Below the pieces are notes generated by a model, which had not been told where the DNA came from, did no database searches, and saw nothing but the letters and a program-made list of their open reading frames with translations. From contig OZ025219.1 in the NCBI GenBank assembly GCA_964019055.1, forward strand, positions 10,061,388 to 10,125,387: a stretch of 64,000 bases of DNA, in the 5' to 3' direction. Below, piece by piece: positions 54,956 through 64,000 of this stretch (position 1 is the stretch's first letter; every line of letters begins with the position of its first letter). A program made the position numbers and the translations under genes. Origin of the DNA: Anthopleura xanthogrammica (taxonomy: Eukaryota > Cnidaria > Anthozoa > Actiniaria > Actiniidae).

Positions 54956-57900
54956 TAGTAGCTTTCTCAGCACGAGAATATGTAGTCAATTTGAATGTGA
55001 TGTGATGTGTTTGTTAGTGATAGCTGAGTATCTTAGTATGCTATGTAGAGGCATAAAAGTAATGTTAGTGGTAGATTTACAAGTATAGTAGCGCACCTCA
55101 GAGGAGGATTAGTGTTTAGGATTAGTAGATACAGTAAGCAAGCTTGTGTCTTATACACTGTATGACTTTAAACACAAATCGCAGCCACTTCAGTTTCTAA
55201 TATTAGAGGTCGAGTTTTCATAGATGAAAATGAGCAGATATTGTGGGTATTAGATACGTTTTGAGAACGTCGATCAAAGACCTAGAAATTTATCCCGATA
55301 TTTAGAATGAGGGATCAAAGAGGGGTCACAAATGCTTTAGCAATTTAACTCACCCCACAACGATGAAGATTCAATATGGTTGCGATTTCACAAACCTCTA
55401 AGTGCTCAGTAGTTCTTAGATCGAGTATTTTTTTAACATGAAAAAAGTTACCCATCAAGGGTCCTATTACCGCATGTACTTCTTAAACCAGCCGAAACTT
55501 GAAGAAAAACCAACGTTTTTCAACATGGCCAATGTTTTTCCAAGCCACTGTGAGTTTGAACAACGTCGTTTGGTAAAATTAAATAGTTAACATAAAAAGG
55601 CTTTTAAAAGCCTCTAAATTTGTCGCACCATGATTTCAAAATGGTGTGCCTCAGGTTCGTTTCTCGGACCTTTCAAACACGGGAAAATATAGCAGATGAC
55701 GTGAACATGAAAGGAATACTTCATGACGTTATATTCTGCCACTTGTACTTCTTAAGATATCGAGACGAAAGATAATGTATGACGTCGTACAGGATGTCGT
55801 GACGTCATCATGCGTCATTCGAACTCGTATATCGCCAAATTAACGCGACGATGACAGTCTGCTTTTTATTGAATTGTAGTGGACGGTTTTATTGATTACT
55901 GATAAAGGCTTTATTAGTTTTCATTGTGAGATTTGATGAGAATCAAGACGAAGACAAATAGTTGTGATAGACAGACATGTGTGACAGACAGACATGTATG
56001 ACGGACAGACATGTGACAGACAGACATTTGTGACAGACAGACATGTGTGACGGGCAGGCATGTGTGACAGACAGACACGTGTGAAAGACAGACGTGTGAC
56101 AGACAGACATTTGTGAAAGACAGACGTATGACGGGCAGACATGTGTGACAGACAGACGTGTGATGGACAAACGTGTGACACAGAAATGTGTGACAGACAG
56201 ACAGACTGAAGTTCAAATATAATATGATTTAATCATATAAATAAGTAAGGGTTTTTTTTAAAACAAGTGTAATCATCACTATATATTTACAAGGGTTTGC
56301 ATGCAAGTGGTTTATTAGTTTAGCTTTTTTAGGGTGGTACATACTACCAATATAATCCTCAGAATGTGTACCAATTGGCAAGCCTTTTGCGGCATTTTCT
56401 TTCCTTACGATGTGCGTTTTTTTTCAGCGCATGAAATTCCAGCAGAGCTGTAGAATTATTTTGTTTAAATTTGTTTATTCGTCGATGTAGACACATTTGT
56501 ATCACTTTGCATCTTGTACTAAGGAACTTAAAGTTCTTCATTGTGTAACATGTAACAATATATTCAAAAAGTTAGGTAAGTTTTCGGGAGATTTCGTTAA
56601 AAAAACATTTAGTATTTCATTTTTATTGGGTAGATAACAAAGCTTGATTGACGGGATTTTCTAGATGATTTGGTCATCCTGTGTCCCAATTTTATTTTTC
56701 CCAAATTAGAAATGACATCAGTCATGGCTGAAAAAGTGATCGCGGGATTACGTGACTTCACATTAATAAAATGGCTGAATTTTGTGCAAAAAATGTTAAA
56801 CTAGACCAAAGGTTTTTCACATATCCCGATTTCATTTTGTTCTCAAAAACCAGAGATTTTTTTATTCTTTCCGTGGCTTTCTTGCCTTCCTCAAAAACAT
56901 TGTCAAGCGCAAGCTTTTGTTGTTAGACCAAAAGTAACGCGGATCCAGAGAAAGACTGTCATAAACGGTTCCATTCTGAAGATTCTGCGATTTTCAGCCC
57001 TGTACTGATGTGTAGTGTAGAACAGTTAGAACCAAAGAAAATAAATGGATATCAATCCAAGGGATTTAAAGATACGTCAAAGATTCCAGGAACATGCACT
57101 CAAATGGCATCCCAATTCGAGCGTTGCCATTGGACGGCGTTTTTTTCCTCGTTCTCTGGTTGGTTCAGAACCAAAAAAAGCCATTACATAGTCGCAGGCT
57201 TCCGATTATTAGTACAAAATCTCGGTGCTGTCCTGGATTCTTCGCGGCTTTTATATAACCTTGCATATGTTTAGTTTTATAGTATGTGTGGGGACATGCA
57301 CGACCATTTCTAGCAGATAAAAGTCCACATAGTGGCTCCAATAGTTTAGCTGCTAAGTCAGTTTATAGGAAATATAATGATTTAGCAATCCGTATAAGAG
57401 ACTTGTATCTCACAATTAGAAGGGTTTAATAGGCTAGCATTGGAAGCTGCATGGCGAAGCGTCGTATTCATGTAATCCAAATGATAAGCTTTGGTGAACC
57501 AAGGCTTTTGAATTTTTGTTTTTAGAAATTGGACGTAATGAAGTCTTGGTGGCTTTTGGGTTTATGTTATAGCGTTATTTAGCGTCTAGAGTTTTTTCCA
57601 CAGCCGAACTGGGCATTAGTTAACTTGTTTTGCAAAACCAGAAAAAAGCCAATGACTCGAATTTAATATGACGCTGTGGCGGTTTTATCGTAAGAATGAC
57701 GCTACAACGTTTTGTATCGCTAGCCATGCGTCTTAGAGCGCGCGAGTTGAATAGACCTTTCCAAATTCTCTTGAGTGACCACTTGATGTGATGTACTTGA
57801 TGTCTTCATACATTAACTGTGTTCTATCAAGTCCAACCTCGACTTGAACTCATTGTTTTGTGGACACTCAAGCAAATTCCGAAACGGTTTATTGATAACA

Positions 57901-58200
57901 TCGCGAAGACCACAAAAGTGTTGGGCTAATATGTTGTCCAGTGGTTTCGATACGTTAAGAGTAAATTTGAATACGATGCTGGCCAGAATGCAATAGCAAT
58001 GCCAAGCCTGATAACCCGATGTGTTATCGTAGATACAGATAGATGATCTACGTAATTCTGAATATATACAATTAGAAAACCAGCTTATTACCGTGCATAT
58101 GAACATAATCATGTCTTGGGGCTGTTGAAGAATCGATGGCACAGGGGGGAAACCCTGAAGTGCTTGGTAAAGTACAAGATCATTGAGAGCCAACACATAC
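54956..58200 (+). other. AHR 3' flank, no further gene seen
   Basis: Probable AHR 3' UTR and spacer. It holds a GACAGACA minisatellite (55965-56210). One open frame of 132 codons on the minus strand (58211-57813) has no recognisable motif, so it is not called as a gene. No polyadenylation site was assigned. Confidence 0.5.
55965..56210 (+). repeat. GACAGACATGTGT-type minisatellite
   Basis: Variable units of GACAGACA and TGTGTGACGGACA type with unit lengths of about 15-17 bp. About 1 kb after the AHR stop. Confidence 0.9.
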
Positions 58201-58325
58201 ACCCCTTTCACGTGACGTCAAAGCAACCCAATTTGAAAAAGATAAGAATTTCAATCTCCTGAGAATTGGAACCTATTGTTTTGTCCTCCAAATTGAGCTG
58301 CATTCCGACGTGCTGCAAGGGGTCT
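58201..58325. mobile_element. MITE-like element with CAGCTCAATTTG arms, second copy
   Basis: Starts ACCCCTTTCACGTGACGTCA and ends GACGTGCTGCAAGGGGTCT. It shares TTTCAATCTCCTGAGAATTG with 4745-4874. Confidence 0.82.
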
Positions 58326-58353
58326 ATAAGATAATAATGTATACTAAACAATG

Positions 58354-58467
58354 GGTCACGTGATCATTGTCTGCCATGTTGGAAGTTGCTATCGACGTGT
58401 ACACCAAGACGTACCTTGCGTTATTAAGATGATGTCATCTAACATGGCGGCCAATGGTCATGTGACC
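58354..58467. mobile_element. 114-bp palindrome with CACGTG and GCCATGTT motifs
   Basis: Left arm GGTCACGTGATCATTGTCTG then CCATGTT; right arm AACATGG then CGGCCAATGGTCATGTGACC. Arms of about 27 bp with three mismatches. A single arm-like sequence (GTCACGTGATCATTTCCCGC) occurs at about 9672 in a WRN intron. Confidence 0.78.
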
Positions 58468-58879
58468 TGTCCTGGCCCCATTCATCTCAACATTCTTCTG
58501 TGTTTAAGGTAGCTGTTGTCCCTGAATGGGATACATACTTGAACGGTAATAAGTAGTAGTAGATTAAGAGTGCAACACCAAATAGTAATTAGTTTATACG
58601 GTGCACAGTATTTAGATGATCCGTATTGACTAACATTTAAAGGCATATATATATCTTAAATAAACTAGAAGCATTACAAACCAGTCTTGTTAATGATCTT
58701 GTTTTTATACAATTTTACATTGTGTCCGTAAAAAAGCAAGCTTAGCTAGTCATATCATGGGTTACAATTTCTCGACCATGCAATCAAAGTACTTTGTGTT
58801 TTTAGAGACGCTCGAGTTGGGGTTCGTCTTTTCGCTCTATTTTTTTATCTTTTTCCCTTTCTTTTTTTCAATGCCTCTT

Positions 58880-58930
58880 CTTTCTCTTTTTCTTTCTTTC
58901 TTTCTTTCATTCTTTCTTTCTTTCTTTTTG
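58880..58930 (+). repeat. (CTTT)n tract
   Basis: Short run of TTTC units, with no coding meaning. Confidence 0.85.
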
Positions 58931-59408
58931 TATGATACAAGTTTTGAGATATAAAAATGACTTGAAACTTGGCTAAACTTATCTATATGGCCCAAATAGT
59001 AGCCAAGCACATTTTCTTCACAGTCAAAATTGGCGGATAAAATTTATCAATTATTTTGGCATTTAAAGTGTGAGTAAATGACGTCATACATTCAACCCTA
59101 TTGTTCTTTTAGTTTTTAAACCAACATTTCTCGACTGCGAGAGCCTCCAAGGCTAAATTTTTTGCCAATCTGATTTTCATAATCATTACCCTCAAATATT
59201 TGAATTATTCCGACTTTCAAAAATCCGGGTATTTTCGTCCAAGTGCTTCTTTAAAAGGACTGTCCTGCCCAAGTAGGGATGAACTGTGATATATATGCTT
59301 TGGTTTCGCTACAACGCTTGAATGTTTAGTTCACACACTAAGACCAGAAGTAAATACAGCTTGGGCTGCCTGTGGTTAGATGGCAGAACAATAAAATCCC
59401 TTTTCGAT

Positions 59409-59487
59409 CTAGTCTCCTTTGCAGCCGTTCTTAGTGTCGGCCTCGATTTCGAATCCCTAGTGGGGAGGGATTCGAAGCCGACACTGT
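59409..59487. mobile_element. TAGTCTCCTT-family MITE, partly decayed
   Basis: Left end TAGTCTCCTTTGCAGCCGTT intact. Inner GTGTCGGCCTCGATTTCGAATC pairs with GATTCGAAGCCGACAC. The right terminus is lost. Confidence 0.72.
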
Positions 59488-59696
59488 TAACAACGTATTT
59501 GTGGATAGAAATAGTCACTACGGACATCCAGTATCGAGCATTTCAACAGGTCTCTGAGGGGGGAGGGGGTACTTACCGGTACCCACCACCTAAATCAATA
59601 AAATCGGGTCCCTATTTTGGACCATTGTTTTGACTTGATATATTCAATAAATTTAATTGAATGATCTATTGAAGGATCACTATTCACTATTTTCTT

Positions 59697-59791
59697 TCTG
59701 TTGTTGTTGTCTTCGTCGTTGTTGCTGCTGCTGTTACTACTGTTGTTGTCGTTTTCGTCATTGTTGCTGCTGTTGTCGTTGCTATTGTCGT

Positions 59792-59826
<35 letters not shown>

Positions 59827-59845
59827 TTGTCGTTGCTATTGTCGT

Positions 59846-59907
<62 letters not shown>

Positions 59908-59945
59908 TTGTGATTGCTGCTGTTGTTATTGCTGTAGTCCTTATT
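59697..59945 (+). repeat. TTG/CTG trinucleotide repeat
   Basis: Long imperfect TTG-TTG-CTG-CTG array with occasional TCG. It gives long open frames of single residues in several frames, which is a repeat artefact and not a gene. Confidence 0.93.
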
Positions 59946-60251
59946 GCTAATGCTATTGTCATTATTGTTAAGTTATTTCGTCTTTGTTGCTTCTGCTACT
60001 CACTGTATAGTTAAAATATTTGTAAACTAATAACCTTACGTGATCCCAGAATTGATTACCCTGGCGAAGCTAGTATTTCATGCGTCTAGCTAGCGTGCAG
60101 TAGCTTCTGTCGAACTATGTGATATTTGTCTTGAATAGAGGAGTTTCACGACAGGGTAATAAAATATACTTTTTTCCCTTGGGGAATGAAATGTTTTATC
60201 CTGCAAAAACTTGACGTGAAACCCGTCTATCCCTTAGTTCCTAAGTTTCCT

Positions 60252-63200
60252 TTACTCCGAGTCATAATCTTGATTTTGTAACAGACTGGCGTCTTTAAGC
60301 ATTCCATCATCGAAATTTACCCTGGTTGCTTGCATGCGAGAACGTCGACGCTTACACCAACAACAGCAAAGACAGAAAGATAGTAAGATGAGAATGACCA
60401 GGGTCCCTGCAAAGGCTGCTAGAAAACCTGGAATAAAATATCGAAAATTGACTTCAGTCTCTTTTACCTTCCTTCTACGTCCCTTCCTCCGTCTGTGTCC
60501 ATTTCTTCTCCATCCCTCCGTCCTTCCTCATTTCTTCCCTTCCTCCGTCCTCCTCTCTCCCTCCTCTTTAGTTCCCTCCTTCCTTCTCTCTTTGATCTCC
60601 GTCTTTCCTCCTTTCCTCCGTCCTTCCCTTCCTTCCCTTCCTTCCTCTTTTCTCTCTATTTTTTTAAAGTGAAAAACTGCTTTATAACTAACTTTTATAA
60701 ATTATAGACTTGACGCAGATCTTTTCTTTTGCGCCGCACTCTGCGTCTCTATCTTTTGGGATGGAATCTTCTGTCAGTCTGGAAAACAAAAACAGACGGT
60801 CTCTCATTAGATAGGGTGACCCTACTGGGAGGACCACCTCTTTTGTTTTAGTATCCCGAAGGAGGTACCAATGGTAATATCCCTAGCACCTGGGTAACCC
60901 TATATTCATGTAAACGAGTCCCTACTTTATGAAATCGCTCAGAGGACAGTCGGGATCACATCCTTCTAGGGTTAACTGTCTTGGTTTATCGCTTTGCCCG
61001 AATCGATAAAAGATACGAACAGAGTGGTCATTTCTGCAGAAAAAGGAAAGAAAAAACTTGATGAATGCCAGGGAAAAAATTAAATAATTATATGCCTCCG
61101 AAAGAAAATTGTAGAGGCGACTTATATTATTGGCTTTAGTGTCAGCAGCACGTCGGAATCCAGCTCAATTTGAGGACAAAACAATAGGTTTGCAATTCTC
61201 AGGGGATTAATATTCTTTTGTTTTGTCCTCCAAATTGAGCTGCTTTGACGTCACATGTAATGGGTTTATGGAACAAATCCGCTAACGGAATGTTGCGCCC
61301 ATTTAATGCACCCTTCTCAAAATTATCTTGAATGTGAGGCACAAATGCCACAAATTCCATCGAGAAAAAGTGTGATTTCTTTTGTGTTTCATGTTAGCCT
61401 CGCATCCTCACTCAGTATGTTGTAATCACTCAGTATGTTGTAATCACTCAGTATGTTGTAATCACTCAGTATGTTGTAATCACTCAGTATGTTGTAATCA
61501 CTCAGTATGTTGTAATCACTCAGTATGTTGTAATCACTCAGTATGTTGTAATCACTCAGTATGTTGTAATCACTCAGTATGTTGTAATCACTCAGTATGT
61601 TGTAATACAAAAAAAACATGGCTGCCAGTTGGTTGTTGATGTAACTAAAAAGAAAACAGCTATGATTATACCCTTTATCTGATGAATAGAGTTCCAGCAT
61701 AACAGCAGATGAATATGCAGGTGAAATGCGGTCGAAGACTCCGAGAACAGCCAACAACCCGCTGACCGTAGTGTCATGCTGCCAAAGAAAAAACATGCAG
61801 TAGTTATTTAGTAATAATATAACTCTGACTTCAATCCAAATTTGTCTTAATACAATATTCATATCTTTTGAAGCACGTAAGAATGGTGCATCCCGGACCC
61901 GAGAGCTAAATTCACGACAGGGTAATAAAATATACTTTTTTCCCTTGGGGAATGAAATGTTTTATCCTGCAAAAACTTGACGTGAAACCCGTCTATCCCT
62001 TAGTTCCTAAGTTTCCTTTACTCCGAGTCATAATCTTGATTCTGTAACAGACTGGTGTCTTTAAGCATTCCACTTTCCAGTCCTTGCCTATGAAAAGAAC
62101 ACGATCTAGAATCCCGTAAAATATGTTAGGGACCCCAATATGCCCAGACACGTGCGTCCCAGGACACACATTACAAAATCCTAGCGCAATCCCTGAAAAC
62201 TCCATGCAGGATTTACTTCGAGAACATGTGGGTATCGGGTAACCCCACCCCGGTCGTAAGGTGACAATTGTTTTCATCTAACTGTCCTTGTCCTAATACT
62301 TACAGCTGAGTAGATGTAGGCTTTCTTAATCCCTTTTTTCTTATTAACAAAACCTTGCATGTGTTTTATCATCTCCCCAACAAGAAGACCTGTATCAGAC
62401 AATCACAAACACCATCAATAATACTCGGTGCTTTCCCAAAAAAAAGTCCTGATCAAAACAAATCTCTTCGTTTTCGCCATATTCATCAAATTTGCGCGGT
62501 ATGAATATAAGGATGAAGAAAGTTTCGCAAAAAAATCATATTAAAATGTGCGCACATTTTTCGCGAGCTGCTGCTGTTTTTCCACCAATTTTTTCCAACA
62601 TGCGCATTGCGCGCACTTATTTCGATTCTATGATTCTACGACCAAAAGCATTGAGCAGATTTCATATGACTATTAAACGGCGCGGCACACAGCACGTTAT
62701 AGAATGCGTGACATCATTTTAACCAATGACAGCACGCAATATCATTGCTTATCCAATCAGAATACTCGAACACAGTACCGTCATGCTCATGGCACGTTCT
62801 TACCATTTTTAAGTTTAGCCATCTCTTTGCTAGATGTTATCCAGTACATTTCGAAGTTGGAAATATTCTTTAATATATTCATTACAGTTGTGTTGGCCCA
62901 GGATGGTAATGTCAAATTATGAGATTGCTGTAAAGAAACAAGAAAAAAAATGCTCAAACCAAACATTGGATGTATCATTGTTTATTTTGGTTCGATTCCC
63001 AGAGAGTTTGTTAGTCCGTTTAAATTCCAATTCGATCTGTGAGTTAGCCGTGCCCTGACTTAGATCAGCCCAGAGGTTGTTTTAGGGTTCGATCTGTGAG
63101 TTAGCCATGCCCTGACTTAGATCAGCACAGAGGTTGTTTCAGGGTTCAATCTGTGAGTTAGCCATGCCCTGACTTAGATCAGCACAGAGGTTGTTTCAGG

Positions 63201-63756
63201 TTCGATCTGCAGTGAGTTAGTCGTGCCCTGACTTAGATCAGCTCAGAGGTTGTTTCAGGGTTATATCTGTGAGTTAGCTATGCCCTGACTTAGATCAGCC
63301 CAGAGCTTGTTTCAGGGTTCAATCTGTGAGTTAACCGTGCCCTGACTTAGATCAGCCCAGGGGTTGTTTCAGGGTTCAATCTGTAAGTTAGCCATGCCCT
63401 GACTTAAATCAGCCCAGGGGTTGTTTCAGGGTTCAACCTGTAAGTTAGCCATGCCCTGATTAGCATCAGCTCAGAAGCTGTTTCAGAGTATTAACAAAAT
63501 TTGAAGGTTTGAAGTTACTATTCCACATGTTGATATCGATTAAATTAGGATTACAACAGGTTGATATAGATGTCACTTCCGGTGGAATTTTTATCTCACA
63601 TATTGTTGCAGTGTCAACAATTTAACGCCTTACATTAACCAAAGGTTTGGCTCTACTTACTGAACAAAACAGGTTGTCGTATGCTGAATACAGTTTTCTA
63701 AATGATGGAAGAGAGCTGTTAATGCCAGTCTGCCGGCGCAAGCTCTCATAGAATTC
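60252..63756 (-). CDS. ACP2: Histidine acid phosphatase, lysosomal/prostatic type, 3' part (5' end outside window)
   Basis: Type I membrane histidine acid phosphatase that hydrolyses phosphomonoesters in acidic compartments. Minus-strand exons: 63661-63756, 62804-62927, 62304-62389, 61672-61778, 60926-61033, 60693-60778, 60252-60427. They join in frame to 260 residues. Recognisable parts: KLYSAYDNLFC (23-33), LPSWA, then the catalytic AYIYSAHDTTVSGLLAVLGV with the His-Asp proton-donor pair at 103-104. An extracytoplasmic part follows with LEGCDPDCPLSDF and DAEC (cysteines as in ACP2/ACP3). A C-terminal membrane segment FLAAFAGTLVILILLSFC is followed by CCCW, a basic stop-transfer KRRRSR and a 30-residue tail ending LLQNQDYDSE. 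The N-terminal RHGxRxP half lies to the right of the window. The donor after 60693 (AAAA|GTTAGT) is weak, so that junction is the least certain. The membrane anchor favours an ACP2-like over a secreted enzyme. Confidence 0.88.
60480..60660 (+). repeat. CCTTCCTC polypyrimidine tract in ACP2 intron
   Basis: Imperfect CTTCC and CTCC units between the last two ACP2-like exons, purine-rich in the transcript sense. Confidence 0.85.
61145..61265. mobile_element. MITE-like element with CAGCTCAATTTG arms, third copy
   Basis: Left CAGCACGTCGGAATCCAGCT, right GAGCTGCTTTGACGTCACAT, with inner TTTGAGGACAAAACAATAGG pairing with the TTTTGTCCTCCAAATTGAGC block. It lies in an ACP2 intron. Confidence 0.82.
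61409..61606 (+). repeat. 18-bp minisatellite, 11 identical units
   Basis: Eleven head-to-tail copies of CACTCAGTATGTTGTAAT without a visible mismatch. The 18-bp period keeps frames open on both strands, but it lies in an ACP2 intron. Perfect identity suggests recent expansion. Confidence 0.96.
61911..62072 (-). pseudogene. Duplicated fragment of the ACP2 terminal exon inside its own intron
   Basis: Matches 60145-60306 over 162 bp at a constant offset of 1766 with only about two or three substitutions. The source segment covers the last 18 or so codons plus the stop and about 107 bp of 3' UTR. The copy keeps the reading GMLKDTSLLQNQDYDSE and stop, but lacks the membrane-anchor part and any splice acceptor at the homologous place. 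It sits in the intron between exons 62304-62389 and 61672-61778, on the same strand. Confidence 0.88.
63031..63487 (+). repeat. 57-bp satellite, about 8 units
   Basis: Diverged head-to-tail units (TTCGATCTGTGAGTTAGCCG, CAGAGGTTGTTTCAGGGTTC) with more substitutions than the array at 1-690. It lies in the ACP2 intron between 62804-62927 and 63661-63756, antisense to the gene. Confidence 0.95.
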
Positions 63757-63807
63757 CTGAAAAAGAGAAATATATATGACATGACAATGCATCTTTCAAA
63801 CTACACT

Positions 63808-64000
63808 ACCACCACCATCACCAAACAACAACACTACCACCAACACTACAGCCACAACCAACCACAATACTACCACAACCACTACTACCATCAGCAAATA
63901 GCAACACTACTACAACCAACCACAATACTACCACAACCACTACTACCATCAGCAAATAGCAACACTACCACAACCAACCACAATACTACCACAACCACTA
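63808..64000 (+). repeat. ACC/ACA-rich repeat at right window edge
   Basis: CACTACCACCAACACTAC-type sequence containing near-exact 57-60 bp repeats (CCAACCACAATACTACCACA recurs). It continues beyond the window, presumably in an ACP2 intron. Confidence 0.88.

Noticed and set aside
57008..57274. 88-codon open frame after AHR
   Set aside because: No family resemblance and unremarkable composition. Lies in the AHR 3' flank.
57813..58211. 132-codon open frame on the minus strand
   Set aside because: No recognisable domain, no splice-site context, and it ends inside a MITE-like element. A chance frame is more likely than a gene.
59657..59962. Long open frames of polyCys, polyLeu and polyThr
   Set aside because: Direct translation of a TTG/CTG repeat that is open in several frames at once.
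61389..61862. 157-codon minus-strand frame spanning the 18-bp repeat
   Set aside because: The repeat period keeps the frame open. The real ACP2 exon (61672-61778) is read in a different context with splice sites at both ends.

Overview
The window is AT-rich eukaryotic DNA with short exons, GT-AG introns and many dispersed repeats. The gene set and the layout fit an early-branching metazoan, most likely an anthozoan cnidarian (sea anemone or coral): animal-type WRN, MTCH2, COPS4 and ACP2 genes, an AHR that stops after PAS-A, and a tandem cluster of HNMT-like methyltransferases. The species was not identified. All exon models were assembled by eye from splice sites, reading phase and recalled protein families, and each multi-exon model joins in frame.

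Region by region: (1) 1-10183 (+), the 3' two thirds of a Werner-syndrome-type RecQ helicase gene (22 exons, 5' end outside the window). (2) 10184-20210, an array of three intact single-coding-exon HNMT-like methyltransferase genes, all on +. The first and third sit in near-identical units of about 5.9 kb spacing, each with a (CAT)n tract, a putative CRE/CCAAT/TATA promoter and a 5' UTR intron. The middle gene lacks that upstream block. (3) 20581-26297 (-), MTCH2, encoding a mitochondrial outer-membrane carrier homologue/insertase, 13 exons seen, last short exon not found. (4) 26564-31579 (+), COPS4, encoding COP9 signalosome subunit 4, complete in 10 exons. It is head-to-head with MTCH2 across only about 270 bp, so a shared bidirectional promoter is likely. 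(5) 31580-41298, a long stretch with no convincing coding gene apart from a possible distal AHR first exon. (6) 41299 (or 35538)-54955 (+), an aryl hydrocarbon receptor-type bHLH-PAS factor with bHLH and PAS-A but no PAS-B, followed by a 459-residue low-complexity C-terminal exon. (7) 54956-60251, repeats and palindromes only. (8) 60252-63756 (-), the 3' part of a lysosomal/prostatic-type histidine acid phosphatase gene with a C-terminal membrane anchor, 5' end outside the window.

Repeats are a major part of the window. A 57-bp satellite unit occurs at five sites in both orientations, always inside introns. At least eight families of short inverted-repeat (MITE-like) elements, two tRNA-derived SINE types, decayed retrotransposon pieces and several minisatellites and microsatellites lie in introns and spacers. 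The genes are functionally unrelated housekeeping or regulatory genes (genome stability, mitochondrial membrane, signalosome, environmental sensing, lysosome). No operon-like logic joins them beyond the MTCH2/COPS4 shared promoter and the methyltransferase tandem array.
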